Source: Spirosoma endophyticum
Lineage (GTDB): Bacteria > Bacteroidota > Bacteroidia > Cytophagales > Spirosomataceae
Direction of reading: 5' to 3'
Assembly (NCBI RefSeq): GCF_900112365.1
Contig: NZ_FOLQ01000029.1
Coordinates: 1-50,471 of the forward strand
Length of the DNA: 50,471 nucleotides
Positions 7,654 through 15,533 of the stretch are shown here, in pieces. The number at the start of each line of letters is the position of its first letter. Position 1 is the first letter of the stretch. A program made the position numbers and the translations under genes. The notes under the pieces are model-generated. The model was not told the DNA's origin. It saw nothing but the letters and a program-made list of their open reading frames with translations, and did no database searches.

Positions 7654-8544
7654 ATGACCTCTCAACTTACACTTACTTCTACGTCCCAATCCTGGGCCCG
7701 CTGGCTGAAAGACCTAGGGTTTCTGTGTGCGGGCGTGCTATGTGCGGGTATGGGCCTGAAAGGGTTTTTATTACCCAATAATTTTCTGGATGGTGGCGCC
7801 ATGGGCATTTCGCTGCTCATCGAAATTACAACTGGTGTTGATCTGGCAGTGTTGATCATCTTGGTCAATATTCCATTTATCTGGATGGGATACAAACAAA
7901 TGTCCCTCAGTTTTGCCATTCGTACGATAATCGCCATTGGCTTGTTAGCCATCTGTTTAGTGTTTGTGCCTTACCCAATGGTCACGAATGACAAACTCCT
8001 CATCTCGGTTTTTGGCGGATTCTTTCTGGGAGCAGGTATTGGATTAGCAATGCGGGGCGGGGGCGTTCTGGACGGCACGGAAGTACTGGCCATCTGGATT
8101 AGCCGACGCTCTCCACTGACGGTTGGTGATGTGATCATGCTGATCAACGTACTGATTTTTGGTTCGGCAGCCATATTGATCAATGTCGAAACAGCGCTCT
8201 ACGCCATGCTAACGTACCTGGCGGCCTCAAAAACGGTTGATTTTCTTATCCACGGTATTGAGGAATATACGGCCATCATTATTGTTTCTGATCATCATGA
8301 AGCCATTCGCCATATGATTACGGAAGAAATGGGGCGGGGCGTTACAGTTTTCAAAGGTGAAAAAGGATATGGCAAGCGCGGCCCTCGCGAACAGGATACG
8401 AGTATACTTTACACCGTAGTAACGCGCCTTGAGTTAACGCGCCTGAAAGATAGAATCGATGTGATTGATAATAGCGCGTTCATTATTAATCACGGTATCG
8501 ACGATGCAAAAGGCGGCATGATTAAAGGGCGACCCTTACATTAG
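7654..8544 (+). CDS. YitT family membrane protein (DUF161/DUF2179)
   Basis: A 296-residue protein starting 19 bases after the transporter gene, so probably co-transcribed with it. The N-terminal two thirds contain about five to six transmembrane helices with the motifs GMGLKGFLLPNNFLDGGAMGIS and GGVLDGTEVLA that mark YitT/DUF161 proteins. The C-terminal soluble DUF2179 domain (residues about 205-290) contains GRGVTVFKGEKGYGK and ends in a typical DAKGGMIKGRPLH. Length and domain order are normal. The family is widespread in Firmicutes and Bacteroidota without an established substrate. Confidence 0.9.
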   Translation: MTSQLTLTSTSQSWARWLKDLGFLCAGVLCAGMGLKGFLLPNNFLDGGAMGISLLIEITTGVDLAVLIILVNIPFIWMGYKQMSLSFAIRTIIAIGLLAICLVFVPYPMVTNDKLLISVFGGFFLGAGIGLAMRGGGVLDGTEVLAIWISRRSPLTVGDVIMLINVLIFGSAAILINVETALYAMLTYLAASKTVDFLIHGIEEYTAIIIVSDHHEAIRHMITEEMGRGVTVFKGEKGYGKRGPREQDTSILYTVVTRLELTRLKDRIDVIDNSAFIINHGIDDAKGGMIKGRPLH

Positions 8545-8556
8545 ATCGCCAAAGTT

Positions 8557-8648
8557 GGAACGCAGATGACGCCGATTAAACTGATTTATTATGATAAAAA
8601 TCAGTTAAGATCAGTTCAAACGCCGTCATCTGCGCTCTATTCCTTACA
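8557..8648. repeat. Intergenic palindromic repeat (bidirectional hairpin)
   Basis: CGCAGATGACG at 8561-8571 is perfectly inverted at 8624-8634. Nested inside is CTGATTT..AAATCAG (8581-8604). It lies between the convergent ends of the YitT gene and the SMP-30 gene and could act as a bidirectional terminator. This type of GCAGATGACG palindrome is a familiar dispersed intergenic repeat in Spirosoma-like genomes (recollection, not searched). Confidence 0.6.
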
Positions 8649-8652
8649 GCTT

Positions 8653-9564
8653 CTATTCTACCCCTTTCGCTTTCATCTGTAACGTATAGATGGACTCGGT
8701 TGCGGTTATGAATAAGGTTTTGCGGTCTTTTCCACCAAAACAAATATTACCAACCCACCGCGACGGCACCGGGATATTACCCATCTTTTTTCCAGTTGGA
8801 TCATAAACCGTAACGCCCTTTCCACTCAGGTATAAATTACCCTGACTATCCAGCGTCATACCATCTGACCCCTGCGCTACGTATAACTGACGATTTGTCA
8901 ACGTACCATCAGGCTTGATCTCGTACTTATAGGTTTTACTGGCTCGAATATCCGCTACGTATAGGTACTTGCCATCGGGCGTACCAACAATGCCATTGGG
9001 TTGCATCAAATCGCCATCCATGAGAATAGCTTCCTTTTGACCTTTGGGCAAATAATAAACTTTCTGGCCGTCGATATCGGGCTTTTTCCGCTCCCAGTAA
9101 TCTCGTTGGTAATAAGGGTCGGTGAAGTAAATACCACCTTTCGGATCGAGCCACAAATCATTGGGACCGTTCATTCGCTGGCCTTTATAATCGGTCATCA
9201 AGACAGTAATTTTCTTATCGGGGCTGATGGACCATAACTCGTCTTTCTCATCGGCACAGGAAATCAGGTTACCTGCTTTGTCGAAATATAACCCATTGGA
9301 ACGACCCGTTTTATCCATGTAGAGTGACAGCGTACCGTCTGTGTCATACTTCCAGATTTTATCGTTGGGCTGATCGGTGAAATAAATCACGCCTTTCTTA
9401 TCGACAGCCGGCCCTTCCGTAAAGGCAAACTGATCAGAAATTTTCTTGACCGTAGCACCCGGCGCCACCACTGCGACCGAATCGCTCAATCCCTGACCAA
9501 ACCCGCTCCATGAAATGGACAGAAAGGTCATGACTATGAGCCCAGTTCTTCTATACTTGTTCAT
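8653..9564 (-). CDS. SMP-30/gluconolactonase/LRE family protein, exported
   Basis: From the ATG at 9564 the protein is 303 residues with a signal peptide (MNKYRRTGLIVMTFLSI then SGFGQG); an upstream ATG at 9609 would bury the signal behind 15 residues, so 9564 is preferred. The rest is a six-bladed beta-propeller: FTEGPAVDKKGVIYFTD (metal-ligand Glu region), SNGLYFD, NGPNDLWLDPKGGIYFTDPYYQ (Asn and Asp region), QPNGIVGTPDGKYLYVAD and SDGMTLDSQGNLYLS, all typical of SMP-30 lactonases that hydrolyse sugar lactones. Export suggests periplasmic sugar-lactone or related ester hydrolysis. It is monocistronic between the YitT gene and a 560-base spacer. Confidence 0.88.
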   Translation of the reverse strand: MNKYRRTGLIVMTFLSISWSGFGQGLSDSVAVVAPGATVKKISDQFAFTEGPAVDKKGVIYFTDQPNDKIWKYDTDGTLSLYMDKTGRSNGLYFDKAGNLISCADEKDELWSISPDKKITVLMTDYKGQRMNGPNDLWLDPKGGIYFTDPYYQRDYWERKKPDIDGQKVYYLPKGQKEAILMDGDLMQPNGIVGTPDGKYLYVADIRASKTYKYEIKPDGTLTNRQLYVAQGSDGMTLDSQGNLYLSGKGVTVYDPTGKKMGNIPVPSRWVGNICFGGKDRKTLFITATESIYTLQMKAKGVE

Positions 9565-10125
9565 TAATACTGATTTTGAGTAAATAGTTGACGAGCACTT
9601 GCCCCGCAATAAAACCGAGCAAAACTAACGTAGCTATAAAGACAGCTTTGAATCAATGCTACTGAACGAAGTAGTGACTTTGGACTACCAAAAAAGGGAT
9701 TGCGACTCTCTTAAAGACAAAAATTGTACCGCTACCGGAGAGTTCAGTGAAGCAACACTACTACCGACGACTCAACCGCAACACCCCCATCGCTGACCTA
9801 TTAGCACTGAGGTCACTACGATGTTTATCTACATGAGTGGATCAATGGGGACTGTGCTTAAATGATCGTACCATAAAATTCTTATCGTTTCTCACTATGT
9901 AATCAAGAACAGCTATTTAATTTTTAATTATACCTTTTTGGAGAATAAAATTCTTATATTTAATAGATGGTAAAAATAAAATTTTAAATAAACGTGCTTT
10001 TATAGTGAAATTATAAGATCACTATAAATGATCATCTGTTTTTCGGACAGTTAGCCTGTAAAGTGTTTGCATTGAGTCAAAATCGTAAATGCTCATATCA
10101 TAACTCCTCTAACCAGCTTTATTAA
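9565..10125. other. 561-base spacer, no convincing gene
   Basis: The spacer separates the divergently oriented SMP-30 and sigma-factor genes. The first part (to about 9870) has normal composition; the part from 9880 to 10125 is strongly AT-rich and probably holds the sigma-factor promoter. A short frame near 9747-9825 was seen but has no support as a gene. No RNA gene or clear hairpin was found. Confidence 0.5.
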
Positions 10126-10734
10126 ATGACTTTTTCCAACGAAAGCATCCTGCTTGACCAAATCGCAACTGGAAACGAAAAAGCCTTCAACAAGCTACAC
10201 GATTTTTATCGTCCTGATATTTACCGGTTCATTTATAAGTTCATAAAATCCGCTGAACTTTCGAATGACATCTGCCAGGAAGTTTTCATGAAAATATGGG
10301 AGGATCGGTATGCAATTCAGGAGATCAACTCCTTTAAATCCTATCTCTTCACAATCACTAAAAATTATACATTTAATTATCTTAAACGAACCGCTGTTGA
10401 AGATCGCATAAAAGCGGAAGTTTTGAGAAGCTATTGTTTATCAACTAATTATACGGAAGAATTTCTCTTGTCAAAAGAATATCAGCAATTTCTACAAACT
10501 GTTCTGGATACATTACCCCCACAAAGCCGCACCGTATTTAAATTATGCCGACAACAGGATAAAACTTACGAAGAAGCTGCTCAGATCTTGGGTGTATCCA
10601 ACAATGCCATAAAGAAACACATGGTCAGATCGATGAAGGTGATCAAATTTGCCGTCAGAAAAGATATGGGGATTGCCTTCAGTTTATGCGTGGAAGTATT
10701 AGCACAGACCGGCGATTTCCTGTTAGTGATGTAA
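10126..10734 (+). CDS. ECF RNA polymerase sigma-70 factor (Bacteroidota expansion family)
   Basis: A 202-residue sigma factor. Region 2 is at about residues 25-90 (YRPDIYRFIYKFIKSAELSNDICQEVFMKIWEDR, with FKSYLFTITKNYTFNYLK), and region 4 at about 120-175 (LDTLPPQSRTVFKLCRQQDKTYEEAAQILGVSNNAIKKHMVRSM) is a helix-turn-helix for the -35 element. Such sigma factors usually sit next to a FecR-type anti-sigma gene and a SusC/SusD pair. Here no anti-sigma follows; a truncated FecR-like gene lies about 15 kb away at 25990-26238 just upstream of susC, at the opposite end of the gene cluster. Control of that cluster by this sigma factor is an inference from position. The C-terminal 25 residues are hydrophobic and unusual for the family. 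Confidence 0.9.
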   Translation: MTFSNESILLDQIATGNEKAFNKLHDFYRPDIYRFIYKFIKSAELSNDICQEVFMKIWEDRYAIQEINSFKSYLFTITKNYTFNYLKRTAVEDRIKAEVLRSYCLSTNYTEEFLLSKEYQQFLQTVLDTLPPQSRTVFKLCRQQDKTYEEAAQILGVSNNAIKKHMVRSMKVIKFAVRKDMGIAFSLCVEVLAQTGDFLLVM

Positions 10735-10824
10735 TGAGTCGATGGCAACGGCCACACGAGTTATCCCCTCTCGGCACGTAGCGAAAGCCCTAAAGAGCAT
10801 TCTGTGAATTTTCTGTTACGTGTT

Positions 10825-10872
10825 TGCACTGGCCTTCTTCAGGCAAATTGATTCCTGAAGAAGGCCAATGCA
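10825..10872. terminator. Bidirectional terminator between sigma factor and TldE-like gene
   Basis: TGCACTGGCCTTCTTCAGG at 10825-10843 pairs with CCTGAAGAAGGCCAATGCA at 10854-10872 with one mismatch; the inner 13 bp are perfect and the loop is 10 bases. It sits between two convergent stop codons. Confidence 0.65.
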
Positions 10873-10878
10873 CTTGAT

Positions 10879-12249
10879 TTATATGGCATCCGACAAGCTG
10901 GTAAATGTAAAGTCACGGGCTTTTACGGGCGGAATCATGTTGCCATTCATCCGTATGGGCCTGCCCAAAGATTCTACATTATTCAGCACAATGACCGCAC
11001 TTTCATTGAAGCGGAAATTTTTGACCGGAAATTTGATCTGACCATTTTCGATGTAGAACGTACCATCTCGGGTTAGTCCCGTTTGCAACAACGTTTTCGG
11101 ATCGACCATCCGAACGTACCAAAGACGGGTCACCAGAATACCTCGCTCGGTACTTTTTATCATGTCGGCCAGCGACTGGTTGCCGCCCTGCATAATAAAT
11201 CCAGTTGGTGGGGGAATAGCTTTTACCCCTTTCTTATCGGCCCAAAAGCGGGAATAGCTCATATTTTTAACAACCCCTTTGTCGAACCAGGTTACTTTCT
11301 CCTGCGGCCGCCCATCACCAACGCCCCCTCCACCGAGAAAGTTGATTGCGGCAAACCCTCTTCGGCCATCGCCGGAAAACGGTTCACTCGGTGCATCGGG
11401 ATTCGTTGGGTCAGAGTAGATCGTGATCCGTTCGTCGATCAGTTTTTCACCCAGTCGGGTGCCGCCCCCTTTTTTGCTCAAAAAGCTCCGACCTTCATCG
11501 GCCAGGCGCGTGTCCATGCCCGACATCATGCTCTGCAACAACGTACTCATGGCCGTTGGCTCCAGAATGACGGTGTATTTACCGGGTTCTATCGCTCGCG
11601 CACTGGTCGACGCCATGGCTTTTTGCATGGCAATCTGGGTGGTGTCGGCAGCATTCAGTTTCGCTATATCATTAAAGTCGCGGGTAACATAGCCAGACCC
11701 TTTGGCATCGGCTGTCCGAACCGTAACCGAAAAATCGACCGAGGTGGCTTTGTTATAGCCAAACAATCCTTTGCTATTAGCGATAGCGGAAAATCCGGTA
11801 GAATCCTGTAAAAAACCAGCTGCGCTCAGGTTCTTTTCCATGCACGGTGCTACGCTGTCGAAAGCAACCTGCGCACGATATTCTGAGTCCATTTTAGCCG
11901 TATTTTCAGAAAAGGTTGGCGTATCCAGGTATTTTTGTGGCCCGATCATGGGCATATATTCCGAATTTTCGGGCGCTAACCGGGCAATTTCTTCCGCGCG
12001 TCGAACCGTTCGTTCAATAGCCTGATCGCTGAACTCGTTGACCGTAGCCGAACCCAGGCGTTTACCGATCCCTGCGCTAATCAACAGCGACATATTGTCG
12101 AATTCGCCCCCGGAGGAAACGCTGTTGAGCGCATACCGGATGTTACTGGTCCGCCCCCCGTTCAGGCTGACACTCATTTCATCCGCCTTGGAAAAGGACA
12201 GAACCTTATCCAGAATCTTCTTTGCTTCTTCTTGAGATATGATAGCCAT
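10879..12249 (-). CDS. TldE/PmbA-like protein (TldD/PmbA family), copy 1
   Basis: This 456-residue protein is the TldE-type partner of the TldD homologue immediately upstream (12-base gap), as in the TldD/TldE heterodimeric metalloprotease that degrades unfolded peptides and matures microcins. It has the family's N-terminal domain (AEEIARLAPENSEY) and the C-terminal domain with GKYTVILEP and FLSKKGGGTRLGEKLIDERITI. It has no HExxxH motif, as expected of TldE subunits, and no signal peptide, unlike its TldD partner. Compared with copy 2 (15534-16850) it carries an extra glycine-rich insert of about 16 residues (RRGFAAINFLGGGGVGDG) before the EKVTWFDKG motif. The gene ends the cluster against the terminator at 10825. 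Confidence 0.85.
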   Translation of the reverse strand: MAIISQEEAKKILDKVLSFSKADEMSVSLNGGRTSNIRYALNSVSSGGEFDNMSLLISAGIGKRLGSATVNEFSDQAIERTVRRAEEIARLAPENSEYMPMIGPQKYLDTPTFSENTAKMDSEYRAQVAFDSVAPCMEKNLSAAGFLQDSTGFSAIANSKGLFGYNKATSVDFSVTVRTADAKGSGYVTRDFNDIAKLNAADTTQIAMQKAMASTSARAIEPGKYTVILEPTAMSTLLQSMMSGMDTRLADEGRSFLSKKGGGTRLGEKLIDERITIYSDPTNPDAPSEPFSGDGRRGFAAINFLGGGGVGDGRPQEKVTWFDKGVVKNMSYSRFWADKKGVKAIPPPTGFIMQGGNQSLADMIKSTERGILVTRLWYVRMVDPKTLLQTGLTRDGTFYIENGQIKFPVKNFRFNESAVIVLNNVESLGRPIRMNGNMIPPVKARDFTFTSLSDAI

Positions 12250-12260
12250 GTTGTTGAGGA

Positions 12261-13901
12261 TTAAATCTTCCGTGACGTGTTCAGTACGTTTACGCCGTTG
12301 AAGCGGGCGGTTGAGCTGCCGTGCGAAACCGAGTTGATCTGGGCGGGCTGGCCTTTACCATCGAAGAAGGTTCCCCCCAGGCGAAAGTCCCGCTCATCAC
12401 ACACTTTTACACACGAGTTCCAGAATTCCTGCGTGTTGGATTGATAGGCGACATCCCGAAGCATACCGGCAATCTGCCCATCTTTGATTTCATAGAACAA
12501 CTGACCACCAAACTGAAAGTTATACCGCTGCTGATCAATCGAATACGACCCATCTCCAATGATGTAAATGCCTTTCTTGACGTCCTTGATCATTTCATCG
12601 ACCGTAAGCCGTTCCTTGCCAGGTGCTAACGAAATATTTGCCATCCGCTGGAATTGAACGGTACTCCAGCTGTCGGCATAGCAGCACCCCTGCGACTCTG
12701 TTTCTCCCAGTATGTGTACCTGATCGCGGATGGCCTGATAATTGACCAGAATGCCATCCTTAATAATATCCCACTGTTTGGTTTTGACGCCTTCGTCATC
12801 CCAGCCAACATCGCCCAGCGAACCGGGCTGCGTTTTATCGGCGAAGAAGTTCACCTCTTTGCTACCATAATTGAAATTCTTCGACTGCCATTTGTCAATC
12901 GTTGCAAATGACGTACCGGCCAGATTCGCTTCGTAGCCCAATACCCGATCCAGTTCTGTCGCGTGCCCCACCGACTCATGAATAGTCAGATAGGTGTGCG
13001 ATGGGTCCAAGACCAGATCGTATTTACCCGCTTCCACAGTCTTGGCTTTTAACTTCAGGCGAGCCTGTTTAGCAGCTGCCGTCGCATCTTCAAGCATGTC
13101 GTAGCCTTTATTGTAGCGGGTGGTCACCCCGGTCAGGCGATCGGGAGGGGCGGTTTGCAGGTAGTCGTAGCTTCTGCCCATCGGCGCACTCAGCGAATCC
13201 CGGGTTGCCATCAGACCACTCGCTTTATCAACGGCGGTGACGGTGAAATTTGGCCAGATACGATGGACATCCTGATCTATATACGAGCCATCGGTCGACG
13301 CGAAGTACTTCTGCTCATTGATCATAAACAGCACCGAATTGACAAAATCGGCCCCGTTGGCCATCGCTGCTCCATTGACAGCTAAAAGCAAATCAGTTTT
13401 CTCTTTGACCGGTATTTCAAATGAATGTTTCTGAACCGGCGTTTTCCAGGATACTTCGCCAAAGCCCTTCTGGGGCGCTAGCTGCACTGGTTTTTTCAGG
13501 AGCTTGGCATGGGCTTTGGCAAAAGCAACTGCTCTCTCGGCCGTTCTGGCTACGGCTTCTTCACTTTGAGTGTCGCCAATGGCGGCAAATCCCCAACAAC
13601 CATTAGCAATAACGCGAACTCCCACGCCGAATGACTCCGTGTTGATGATGTTCTGTACTTTGTCTTCCCGAGTCATAACGTATTGATTCAGGTAGCGGCC
13701 AATGCGCACATCAGCGTACATAGCCCCTTTTGACGTAGCAGCATTCAGAGCCGCATCGGCCAGGCGTTTCTTAATGGAGACGTCTAGGCCGGGCTCCATT
13801 AATTCTTCAGCAGTGATGGTACGGGAAAAGGCGGGCAGCGTGGGGAGTAAAATTCCGGCAGCCCCCATGCTCATAAGTTGATTGAAGTCGCGACGATTCA
13901 C
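12261..13901 (-). CDS. TldD-like metalloprotease with Tat signal, copy 1
   Basis: A 546-residue TldD-family protein. The N-terminus MNRRDFNQLMSMGAAGILLP is a twin-arginine signal, so export is predicted; classic TldD (about 480 residues) is cytosolic. The catalytic HExxxH motif is HESVGH at 308-313. At the C-terminus, where copy 2 reads SHGCPTTRF, this copy reads SHGSSTARF, so the Cys (a candidate third zinc ligand) is Ser529. E. coli TldD uses a C-terminal Cys as third ligand; equating it with this position is inference. The gene heads a pair with copy 1 of TldE. About 380 bases of AT-rich spacer precede it, so it probably has its own promoter. Confidence 0.87.
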   Translation of the reverse strand: MNRRDFNQLMSMGAAGILLPTLPAFSRTITAEELMEPGLDVSIKKRLADAALNAATSKGAMYADVRIGRYLNQYVMTREDKVQNIINTESFGVGVRVIANGCWGFAAIGDTQSEEAVARTAERAVAFAKAHAKLLKKPVQLAPQKGFGEVSWKTPVQKHSFEIPVKEKTDLLLAVNGAAMANGADFVNSVLFMINEQKYFASTDGSYIDQDVHRIWPNFTVTAVDKASGLMATRDSLSAPMGRSYDYLQTAPPDRLTGVTTRYNKGYDMLEDATAAAKQARLKLKAKTVEAGKYDLVLDPSHTYLTIHESVGHATELDRVLGYEANLAGTSFATIDKWQSKNFNYGSKEVNFFADKTQPGSLGDVGWDDEGVKTKQWDIIKDGILVNYQAIRDQVHILGETESQGCCYADSWSTVQFQRMANISLAPGKERLTVDEMIKDVKKGIYIIGDGSYSIDQQRYNFQFGGQLFYEIKDGQIAGMLRDVAYQSNTQEFWNSCVKVCDERDFRLGGTFFDGKGQPAQINSVSHGSSTARFNGVNVLNTSRKI

Positions 13902-14233
13902 TGTATTTTTCGTTAGGTGAATTAAAAGAGTGGGTTATCTTTCGGTAAGAAGTAAGCCAACTAAGTTCTAATAACTTCTGTTAAAATTTTAATTTACAGC
14001 ATATTATATTGGATAAATCACTTTTATCATTTTTTAATTTTATATATAATCAAAATAAAAATAATTATTCATTTAGTAATATATTCTACCTAGAGCAGTC
14101 TGTGATTAGCTATAGCGGTTTGTAAAAGACAAAGTTAACTTACTGTATCACTAGTAGTTCTTCGACTACATACCAGCGGTTAACGCTACGTAGCTTTTGG
14201 TAAAACCAGACTATATTCGTTTCGGACAGATGT
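13902..14233. promoter_or_regulatory. AT-rich spacer upstream of TldD copy 1
   Basis: A gene-free stretch, very AT-rich from about 13980 to 14100, lies between the TldD copy 1 start and the terminator of the S9 hydrolase gene. It presumably contains the promoter of the TldD/TldE pair. No specific box is called with confidence. Confidence 0.4.
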
Positions 14234-14270
14234 AAAAAACGGCCCGAAAGTTCTAGTTTTTCGGGCCGTT
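14234..14270 (-). terminator. Rho-independent terminator of the S9 hydrolase gene
   Basis: On the minus strand AACGGCCCGAAA (14270-14259) pairs with TTTCGGGCCGTT (14250-14239) and is followed by a run of T ending near 14234. It lies just downstream of the stop codon at 14282. Confidence 0.8.
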
Positions 14271-14281
14271 GATTTTCGGGA

Positions 14282-15373
14282 TTACTTGCTAGACTTTGGA
14301 AAATAACTTGCTTCGATAAGCGCTTTCACGTCTTTAAATTTCTTGTTCGGCTTGAGGTATTGCGCCAGGAAATCATAAATTTTCATCCGGCTTTCCTTCG
14401 CGCCATAGGAGTCAATCCGATTAAACGTGTGCCCGCCCGGAGCCTCTTTATAAATTTCGTACTCAAACTTTTTGCCTTCAGCCTTCAAGGATTTGATCAA
14501 ATGTTCGACCTCCAGGACGTTCACATCCTCGTCATTGGTGTTGGTATGAATGAGCAGGGGCGTTTGCAGTTTTTCGGCATTCCAGGCTGGCGAGCGCTTC
14601 CGGTATTCTTCAACGTTCTGATCCGCAGACTTTCCGATGTGATAATCGGCGGAATAGGCATCGCGGTAACTCTGGCCCTTGTATCCCATCCGGGCAATAA
14701 GATCGCTCACAGGAACACCGGCATAGCCAACGGCGTAATCAGATGGATGGTTGAACAGATTAAGCAACGTAATCATACCGCCGTGGCTCCACCCTAAAAT
14801 GCCGACGCGTTTCTTGTCGATGAAATCGTAGTTGTCCAACATGTAGTCCCGGCAGCTTTTCGTGTCCTCCACTTCCAGTCCGCCGTAATCAATGAGCTGG
14901 TAAAAGCCCTGGCCGTAGCCCGTACTTCCCCGATAATCGGGCGCAATCACTACGTATTCCTGCGCCGTAAGTTCCTTGATGATGTGTGCATAAGCCGTGT
15001 TGAAATTGCTATGCACCCCGCCGTGCGGAAGCACCAGCAAGGGATATTTTTTGGCCGGGTCAATCTTCGACGGGATGAATACGTAAGCCGAAAAACGAAC
15101 GGGATTTTTAGCGCCCTGACCCGTTGGATTTTTGATAACGGCCGGTGGTGGCCCGGTTATGATCACCTTATCAACCAACGTAGCATCGCCCAGTCGCTGG
15201 CTCCAGGTGAGGTCGTCAATGGTTTTATCCAGGGCATCAAACTGATGCTGCATACCCGCAATTTGCCGCTGAAGTGCCGTTATCTGAGCTGCTTCTGCGT
15301 TTTGCGCTCTCGTCTGGCCATAGAGCAAAGTTCCCGTTGCTAAAGACAGAGCCAGTCCAATCGTTTTTTTCAT
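14282..15373 (-). CDS. Exported S9-type (prolyl oligopeptidase-like) serine hydrolase
   Basis: A 363-residue protein with a signal peptide (MKKTIGLALSLATGTLLYGQTRAQ), a short coiled-coil (about 25-55, ITALQRQIAGMQHQFDALDK) and an alpha/beta-hydrolase domain. It has the oxyanion segment LVLPHGG, DYRGSTGYG, the nucleophile elbow GWSHGG with Ser196, an Asp in TNTNDEDV and the His in GGHTF, matching the catalytic domain of S9 peptidases. The beta-propeller that restricts substrate entry in full S9 enzymes is absent, so it may accept larger peptides or esters. It lies between the two TldD/TldE pairs on the same strand and is bounded by a terminator downstream and a 34-bp hairpin upstream. Peptidase versus esterase cannot be decided here. 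Confidence 0.85.
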   Translation of the reverse strand: MKKTIGLALSLATGTLLYGQTRAQNAEAAQITALQRQIAGMQHQFDALDKTIDDLTWSQRLGDATLVDKVIITGPPPAVIKNPTGQGAKNPVRFSAYVFIPSKIDPAKKYPLLVLPHGGVHSNFNTAYAHIIKELTAQEYVVIAPDYRGSTGYGQGFYQLIDYGGLEVEDTKSCRDYMLDNYDFIDKKRVGILGWSHGGMITLLNLFNHPSDYAVGYAGVPVSDLIARMGYKGQSYRDAYSADYHIGKSADQNVEEYRKRSPAWNAEKLQTPLLIHTNTNDEDVNVLEVEHLIKSLKAEGKKFEYEIYKEAPGGHTFNRIDSYGAKESRMKIYDFLAQYLKPNKKFKDVKALIEASYFPKSSK

Positions 15374-15427
15374 GGAGTTGGTGAAAAGAGGAATGATGGC
15401 TACTAATTAATTCTTGATTGGTTCGTT

Positions 15428-15517
15428 ACAGCGTCCTCACCCCTAAATCCCCTGAAGGGGACTTTGTTCGCGCTTAAAGAAATTCCCCTTCAGGGGATTT
15501 AGGGGTGAGGACGCTGT
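15428..15517. repeat. Perfect 34-base inverted repeat
   Basis: Bases 15428-15461 and 15484-15517 are perfect reverse complements, 34 bases each, with a 22-base loop. The arm contains CTAAATCCCCTGAAGGGG. It sits in the 160-base gap between TldE copy 2 and the S9 hydrolase gene and would form a very stable hairpin in the transcript. It may limit read-through or protect the upstream message, or be a non-autonomous mobile repeat. Confidence 0.85.
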
Positions 15518-15533
15518 AGTTTCTTAGAGTAAT

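Noticed and set aside
11083..11811. 242-codon plus-strand frame opposite TldE copy 1
   Set aside because: Antisense shadow of a clear family member; residues are biased and lack any recognisable motif.
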